Part shown: piece by piece, positions 31,885-32,040 of the stretch
How positions within the stretch are numbered: the stretch's first letter is position 1
Layout: each line of letters begins with the position of its first letter
Assembly: GCA_011959805.1 (NCBI GenBank)
Contig: BLMC01000033.1
Span: 1 to 32,040 of the forward strand
Reading direction: 5' to 3'
DNA: 32,040 bases
DNA from: Lachnospiraceae bacterium
GTDB taxonomy: Bacteria; Bacillota; Clostridia; Lachnospirales; Lachnospiraceae
Program-made: the position numbers and the translations under genes
Notes under the pieces: model-generated
Databases searched by the model: none
The model's input: the letters and a program-made list of their open reading frames with translations, nothing else
What the model was told of the DNA's origin: nothing

Positions 31885-32002
31885 ATATAAAAGATTATTA
31901 ATATAATTTAGCAAACCCTATATGATGTAATCGAGAGGTTTCCTACCATTAGCAACTTTTTCTGCATATTTCCTTTTCGCGTTCGTTTGCATAAAAATAA
32001 AG

Positions 32003-32040
32003 AGGGCGTTGCAAAATAGATGAGTGATCATCTATGGAGC
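32003..32040. mobile_element. Possible insertion-sequence edge at the window end
   Basis: GGGCGTTGCAAAA followed by a perfect 8-bp hairpin ATAGATGA/TCATCTAT (32016-32023 with 32028-32035) looks like the terminal region of an insertion sequence. The element would continue beyond the window, so this is tentative. The 118 nt between lexA and this point hold no clear terminator. Confidence 0.3.

Noticed and set aside
1-32040. CRISPR array or prophage
   Set aside because: No regularly spaced direct repeats with unique spacers, and no phage structural or packaging genes; the two recombinase-fold genes stand alone.

Overview
The window is AT-rich and carries AGGAGG-type ribosome binding sites, textbook sigma-A promoters and several TTG starts. 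Its gene content includes LexA with a YneA-like LysM partner, a TepA-type ClpP homologue, a NifU-like/GGGtGRT pair and a Firmicutes-style topoisomerase III with Toprim C-terminal repeats. This points to an anaerobic Clostridia bacterium, most likely Lachnospiraceae. The family assignment is inferred from gene content; no rRNA is present to confirm it.

Left part (1-9.1 kb): the 3' half of tRNA-Glu(TTC), then metY (O-acetylhomoserine sulfhydrylase) with an unknown membrane protein, a TepA-like protease, and a (d)CMP-kinase-like P-loop kinase with an extra C-terminal domain. A cluster of three strong hairpins follows. On the minus strand come tspO and tyrA (prephenate dehydrogenase with ACT domain). 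An EF-G-like GTPase with an altered G4 motif sits behind a structured leader.

Middle (9.1-24.8 kb): an OmpR/HisKA two-component system (minus strand) whose promoter carries a direct repeat with an 11-bp period, a small zinc-ribbon protein, and a SsuBC/TauBC-type ABC importer without a binding protein. Next are a tyrosine-recombinase-like protein missing most catalytic residues, argH and asd. A probable operon follows of an unknown 178-aa protein, a 1212-aa topoisomerase III with five C-terminal zinc repeats, and a left-handed beta-helix acyltransferase-like protein. The NifU-like scaffold plus GGGtGRT protein, an uncharacterised two-gene unit, ends in a strong terminator.

Right part (24.8-32.0 kb): about 1.9 kb of non-coding, decayed DNA with a transposase relic and hairpins. 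Then comes an unusual 269-aa protein that joins a MotA-like cytoplasmic segment to a FliG C-terminal-like domain with no flagellar genes nearby. It is followed by an AI-2E-family exporter (minus), an intact XerC/D-like recombinase, and a divergent SOS module (LysM protein and lexA) with several LexA-like half sites. The window ends in what may be the edge of an insertion sequence.

Methionine, tyrosine, arginine and aspartate-family biosynthesis are each represented by single, separately promoted genes rather than full operons. The strongest candidates for undescribed biology are the MotA/FliG chimera, the NifU-like/GGGtGRT pair, the catalytically degenerate recombinase-like protein and the EF-G-like GTPase with its leader.
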